From assembly GCF_029852145.1 (NCBI RefSeq), contig NC_079976.1:22856924-22920923 (forward strand): 64,000 nucleotides of DNA, written 5' to 3'. Positions 58,901 to 64,000 of this stretch are shown here, one piece after another. The first letter of the stretch is position 1. The number at the start of each line of letters is the position of its first letter. Origin of the DNA: Microplitis mediator. Lineage: Eukaryota > Arthropoda > Insecta > Hymenoptera > Braconidae. The position numbers and the translations under genes were made by a program. Below the pieces are notes generated by a model. That model was not told the origin of the DNA and ran no database searches. It saw only the letters and a program-made list of their open reading frames with translations.

Positions 58901-61900
58901 TGCTAATTTAAATACCAAACCATCATTCGGTGGATTATTTAAACCGCAACCTGATACGTGGGAATGCAAAACCTGTTACATACGAAACGTTAAATCTGAC
59001 ACTTACTGCATTGCTTGTGACAGTCCTGTAGATCCGTCGATGCCTCCCAAGCCAAAACCGAATGACTTTGGATTAAAACCAAACAACTCTGGATCCACGC
59101 AAACGTTTACTTTTGGATTTGCACAGCAACCAGCCACAGCAACTTCACAATCAACGAATTTGTTTACCGACATGTTGAAGGGTCAGAAAGACACTCCAAG
59201 TGTTACTGGTTCGTCATCAACACCCACGTTCTCATTCGGTTTAAATTCACAAGCATCAAAAGATTCCGGTATCAGCGGATTTACATTCAAAGCACCAGTT
59301 GCTGATGTAAAATTACCTGGAGACAATAAGCCACTGGACTTTAGTATGTTCGGTAAAAAATCCGAAAGCAAAGACTTCATTTTTGGCAACACACAAAAAC
59401 TCGACCCACCAACACCCAACACATTCGCATTCGGATCACCCGGAAAGTCATTTGACTTCCAGTTTTCATCAAAGTCTCCAGTTAAATCACCTGGTGCTGC
59501 TGATGTCAGTGAAGACGAAGTTGCTGAGAGTGAGGACGTTTACTTTGCACCGGTGATACCGTTGCCTGATAAAGTCGAAGTTAAAACTGGGGAAGAAGAC
59601 GAGCAAGTTCTCTATTGTCATCGCGCGAAGCTTTTCAGATTTGATGCCAAGAGTAAAGAATGGAAAGAACGTGGACTGGGTGACATTAAAATTCTTCGAC
59701 ACGAAGAAAGTCAGAAGACCCGATTTGTTATGCGTCGGGAACAAACGCTCAAGTTATGCCTCAATCATTTTGTGACAACGGAACTAGAAATAACTAAAAA
59801 AGATGACAAGACCTGGATGTGGTATGCAGCCGATTACAGTGATGGAGAAATAGAATACGTTCAGTTCGCTTGTCGTTTTAAAACCCAGGAAATTGCTCAA
59901 GAGTTTAAGGAAGCTGCTGATCTCGCTATTTCCAATGTAGCTTTTGATGCCAATGAAGAGTCTCACCAGCCATCGACACCAGCGGCTTCAAATAAAAGTA
60001 CCGCCCAAGATGTCCAAGTGGTTTATGAGCTTAAGGTTACACCGGAAGAGAAAGATGCAGCTTTGAAATTGAAGCTTCCAGAAAACTTTTACGCTTACAA
60101 ACAAAAAGAAGACTGTCCAGGATGTATCGGATGCAAAGACCCAGATGTCTCTCTATTTGAAAGTGACAAATCAAAGTCTCAAGCTGTCACTTCACCGACT
60201 ACGCCACTTAATGTCAAGTTAGCGCCGCCTAAATTGAGCCCATTGCCATCACAAGCTCCTGCATCAACCACCAGCTCCATGGTCTTCGGTGGCGTCAATT
60301 CATTTTCCTTTGGCTCGACTACTCCCACATTTGGAGCCACGCCCGTTTTCGGTGGGAACTCACTTGCAGCAAACGACAAAGACAAAAAACCAAGTTTCGT
60401 TTTTGGCAGTTCTACAATTTCTGATACTTCCGAGTCTGATAAATCGAAAAATTTGTTTGCTGATAAAACGATTTGTAGCCCGACTTCAGCGACTGTCAAT
60501 TTTGGGAAAAGTCAGGCTTTCAATAAATCATTTGGCGAACCACAGAACCAGGGATGGGTTTTCGGTGCTTCCGGTTCGACTGGAAGTTCAATATTTGGTG
60601 GTAACAGCAGCAATACTGTAAGTAAATCCGAGTCAAGCTCAACGGGATTTAATTTAACAGCAACTACACCATTTTCGAGTACATTTGGAAGTGGGCTGAC
60701 CATCACAGCTAAGACTGAACAACCAACAGCAACACCAACTTCTATTTTTGGTTCAATTGCTAATGATTCTACGGCTGTTTCATTTGGAAGCTTAGCTAAA
60801 TCAGTTCCAGTATCTTCAGCACCAGCAACTTCAACACCACCAGCAACTAGTTCATTAGTCTTTGGTTCAACAACAGCATCAACACCAGCAACTAGTTCAT
60901 TAGTCTTTGGTTCAACAACAGCATCAACACCAGCAACTAGTTCATTAGTCTTTGGTTCAACAACAGCATCAACACCAGCAACAACTAGTTCATTAGTCTT
61001 TGGTTTAAAATCAACACCACCGACAACATCAGCCAAAGTTTTTGGAGACACATCAATATTTGGCGGTACAACATTCGGATCTGCTACAATGAGTTTTGGA
61101 TCATCAGTCACTGGTTCCAATACTAAACTACCAGAGACTCCACTTAAAGCAGATGGAACCACTGCGTTTTTAAATACCGACAACATCACAACGTTTTCCA
61201 GTCTCGCAGCCAAAGCCGGACAACCAGTTGGTTTCAAAACGGATCCTAATTTCTCGTTTGCTGGTGCGGGGCAGTCATTGTTTGGTTCCAAGCCTTCTCC
61301 GGTAACAAATAAAAATGAAAAAACTCCCAAGAAAGACGAAGACAATGAGGAAGATGATAAGGGAGACGATGGTCAGGAATACGATCCGCATTACGAGCCA
61401 ATAATTCCACTCCCTGATGCGATTGAAGTCTGGACTGGCGAAGAAGACGAAGAAAAAGTATTTAGTCAGCGTGCGAAATTGTACAGATTTGAAACGGAGA
61501 CAAAGGAATGGAAAGAACGAGGTGTCGGTGACATGAAACTTCTGCACCATGTTGAGAAAGGAACTTATCGGCTCTTGCTGCGACGTGAGCAAATCCACAA
61601 AATTGTTTGCAACTTCTCCATATCACCAGACCTGGAATTCCAGCCGCTAAAAACATCTGACCGCAGCTGGATGTGGGTGGGAATGAATTACATCGAAGGG
61701 GAACTTGTATTGGAACAGTTGGCAGTGAGGTTCAAAAACCCGCAACTCGCGATGGAGTTTAAGCAGGCGATAGATAAAGCCCAGCAAGAGTTACGAGAAA
61801 GACCACCGCGTAATAATGAAGATTCTCATGGAGTTGATGACTACACGGAGTATCATGTCGAGGAAGAAGACGATGATGAGAATGATGAAGAAGATGAGGA

Positions 61901-62090
61901 TGATCATTCGACGATGTTTGAACGAGCTGGTAAATTGTTTTATCTAGACGATGGCGAGTGGCATGTGATGGCTGATGGTCAGCTCAAGATGCTCTACGAT
62001 TCTGAGTTGTACGGAGCTCGGATTACATTCGAGACAGCCTCGGGAGAACTCATTTGCAACTGTGTCATCACAATAGAAACTGAAATTCAC
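49927..62090 (+). CDS. Nup358: Nuclear pore protein Nup358/RanBP2, 5' part (first two coding exons)
   Basis: Cytoplasmic-filament nucleoporin that binds Ran-GTP and transport receptors. Exon 1 is 49927-49998 (24 codons, donor GTGAGT); exon 2 is 53961-62090 (donor GTAAGA at 62091). Both junctions are phase 0. The 2734 residues seen so far are not the C-terminus. Approximate order: TPR and helical solenoid (1-800; YNIAKLYYQVGDFESARRY aligns with the human start); coiled coil (850-915); Pro-rich linker; Ran-binding domain 1 (1197-1328); a degenerate Ran-binding-like domain (1460-1580); two RanBP2-type zinc fingers (1620-1645, 1689-1713; W-x-C-x2-C-x10-C-x2-C); FG-rich segments; Ran-binding domain (1882-2016); a short CPGCIGC motif (about 2076); FG region with a minisatellite (2315-2374); Ran-binding domain (2498-2636); acidic linker; then the start of another Ran-binding-like fold (2676-2734) interrupted by the exon end. 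Whether a cyclophilin domain follows, as in vertebrates, cannot be seen. Confidence 0.95.
50300..51610. repeat. GATACTGAAGTTAGC inverted-repeat units (Nup358 intron)
   Basis: Paired ends at about 50310/50500, 50538/50700, 50730/51010, 51030/51230 and 51404/51605 delimit five units of roughly 190-280 bp. A sixth unit lies at 53583-53783, a lone end at 53885-53915 and a partial end at 52262. They are the same family as in the RPUSD1 intron. Confidence 0.8.
51620..53520. repeat. Degenerate AT-rich tandem array, period about 165 bp
   Basis: The phrase CATTTGACATCTT or a variant recurs near 51647, 51978, 52158, 52360, 52526, 52684, 52859, 53020, 53190 and 53336, usually 145-180 bp apart. It is followed each time by a poly-A run and AATAATCAAATTTTTTTTA-like text. 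Diverged satellite-like array of about ten or more units. Confidence 0.65.
60831..61010 (+). repeat. In-frame 45-bp minisatellite in the Nup358 FG region
   Basis: Four consecutive units encode S-T-P-A-T-S-S-L-V-F-G-S-T-T-A (first with one extra Pro, last with an extra Thr and a changed end). The DNA of units 2 and 3 is identical. Each unit adds one FG motif, so length changes keep the frame. Confidence 0.95.
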
Positions 62091-64000
62091 GTAAGATTTT
62101 TATTTTTTTAATTATAGTAGAGGGTGGCTCTAAAAAAGTACACGGTAAAAAATAGTGGGTCAGATAAAGGGCCCAGTTTCTGAATTAATTTAAATTAAAG
62201 TTTCAAAAATTGATGTTTGAAGACCTAGTTTCTGACACTCAAAATTTTCAGTGCTGTAGTTTCTGACACTGATATTTATAAATGATTTATTATTTGTTCT
62301 TGACCCAAGAAATTTTTTGCATTTTGAATTGAAAAGAAAAAATTTAATCAAGTTTTGCCCTTGCAAATTTTTAGAACTAAAATTTTTGAAAGTTCAAGAA
62401 TTAGTCTAGTTTTGTCTGTCCGTAACGCAATTTTTTTTTAAAACAACAGATCAAAAACAGATTAAAATTTTTATAAAAGATCAAAAATATCTCAAATAGT
62501 CCAATTAGACTAAAATCAGATCAAATTTTTCGACCCGGGATATATAAACTTGAATTGAAGAAAAATTATTTAAATTTATTATTTATTTTGATACTGATTT
62601 CATTTTTTGACCCGGGATTTAATGCATTTTTTATAATAATCGTACTTACTGCATTAAATATTAGGTCTCCAATAATAATTAATATTGCACTTGATCTAGC
62701 CAGTCAATGAAACTTACCGTTCATATGTCTATCGATAACATTAATAACATTAATACGACTGACTGTTCCGGTACTGGGCACGGGTTCATTTTGTTGTACC
62801 AATAGACAAACAGTAAACTTAATACAATAATACTATTTTTTTCATATTGATAATATCTTTTCTTGAATTTTGTCATTCAAGATGCATATGGGAGATTGTC
62901 AATAACTGGGCCCTTTCCCAGGTCAAAAAATTAGATCTGTTTTAAAATAAATGATAAATTCAAATATTTTTCCTTTAATTCAAGTTTATAAATCGTATTT
63001 ATTTTATATAAGAATTTAATCTGTTTTTGCCCGTACTATTCCTTATCCAGGCCAATATCAGACTTATTTTCGTATGATATTTAGTCTGTTTTAAATCGCG
63101 TTTAGACTAAAAACAGACTTTTTTATTATAATTATTGGTCTGTGTTCAATTGTTTTTAAGGACAAATACAGGACTTTTTATAAATATAAATAATAATAAT
63201 AATAATCTAGATTTATCAATTTATTTTAATTTTCTTGGTATTTAAAACATGCTAATGCGCTTCCATAATAAGATGTCACAGAGAGAAAATGTTGGCTCGA
63301 AACCTACCACTTTTTACAATGCTGTCGACTAAACTTGAAACAGGAAGTAACGCATCCAAAAAATTATCGTGCTCTTACAAAAAATGATTATACTGTATCA
63401 CATTACTTATTACGCGCGAGAAACTTATCGATGAGCTCCAATATCAATTACTTCCATACATTATAATAATTTTGATGCAGCATAATAATTTTTTATAAGA
63501 GTATAGTAATTTTTTGGATACTTTACTTTCTGTTTCAAGTTTGGTCGACAGCATAATAAAAATTGGTAGATTTCGAGCCAACATTTTTCTCCGTAGCACA
63601 TGAATTTTGATGTTTTTTTATGCCAAAATATTTTCAATTTTATCCAGTAAATAAGAGAAAATTCTTGACATTTTAAGAGTTGTTTTATCACTTTTATTCA
63701 ATGATAAAAATATTCAATGAAGACAACTAAAAAATTAAGCTGTCAAATTTTCATTAACTGCCGACATTTTTAAACAAAAGATAGTAAATAAAACATAATC
63801 AATTCTGCAACTTAATATTTTTTCATAAATATTGCCCATAAATAATAATTTTATAAGTCCATGATTTAATCTAGTTTTGTCCTTGTAAATTTTCAGAACT
63901 AAAATTTTTTAAAGTTCACGAATTAATCTAATTTAGTCTGCTCGTAACGCGTTTGTTTTTTAAAGTAGCAGGTCGAAAACAGCTTAAAATTTCCATAAAA
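62091..64000 (+). other. Start of Nup358 intron 2
   Basis: GTAAGA donor at 62091, acceptor beyond the window. It contains phrases shared with XRCC3 intron 2 (for example GACAAAACTAGATTAAATCATGG in reverse at about 62340-62420, and forward at 63855-63925, with TTTTTTGACCCGGGA), so a dispersed repeat family. A small TIR element lies at 63277-63595. No exon recognised. Confidence 0.7.
63277..63595. mobile_element. Small TIR element (CACAGAGAG ends), about 319 bp
   Basis: The arms of about 75 bp pair: AAAATGTTGGCTCGAAACCT on the left with its mirror on the right, both including TGCTGTCGAC. The right terminal base has changed (CTCCGTA rather than CTCCGTG), and the flanks GT and GC differ by one base. 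The 76-codon minus-strand frame at 63461-63691 is not supported as a gene. Confidence 0.75.

Noticed and set aside
60512..61345. 277-codon minus-strand frame across Nup358
   Set aside because: Antisense shadow of the FG-repeat coding sequence, as are the other small frames between 55449 and 61656.

Overview
The window is AT-rich nuclear DNA of an animal. Split genes with GT-AG introns, the layout of its Nup358/RanBP2 gene and the compactness of the genes point to an insect. A hymenopteran (parasitoid wasp-like) source is my best guess, but it is inference only. There is no bacterial, organellar or intact viral gene content, and no complete transposase.

Positions 1-32,200 are almost entirely transposon-derived: at least ten families of terminal-inverted-repeat (TIR) elements, many nested in one another, plus microsatellites, minisatellites and large hairpins. 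The only gene-like content is two duplicated signal-peptide exons (4473-4556 and 18310-18393, minus strand) and one orphan exon-like ORF (28419-28709) cut by a transposon. Comparing interrupted with uninterrupted copies fixes many element ends at base level. Most begin CCC or CAC, end GGG or GTG, and are flanked by 2-bp target duplications that are not restricted to TA. I name families here by their first bases.

Positions 32,221-38,461 (+) carry XRCC3, a RAD51 paralogue of homologous recombination, in three exons whose two introns are filled with mobile elements. Positions 42,798-48,180 (-) carry an RPUSD1-like RluA-family pseudouridine synthase in three exons; its stop codon lies inside the terminal repeat of an inserted element. 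Diverging from it, positions 49,927-62,090 (+) carry most of Nup358/RanBP2: a 24-codon first exon, a 4-kb repeat-filled intron and an 8.1-kb exon encoding TPR, coiled-coil, FG, Ran-binding and zinc-finger regions. The gene continues beyond the right edge.

The shared region between RPUSD1 and Nup358 contains a tandem duplication of about 515 bp. Introns on both sides hold a locally amplified inverted-repeat family (GATACTGAAGTTAGC...) that I did not see elsewhere in the window. The three recognised genes act in different processes (DNA repair, RNA modification, nuclear transport); there is no operon-like logic. The most unusual signals are the shared terminus and 2-bp target rule across unrelated TIR families, the repeated design of TIRs enclosing arrays of short palindromes, and a tRNA-like promoter module inside one TIR family.
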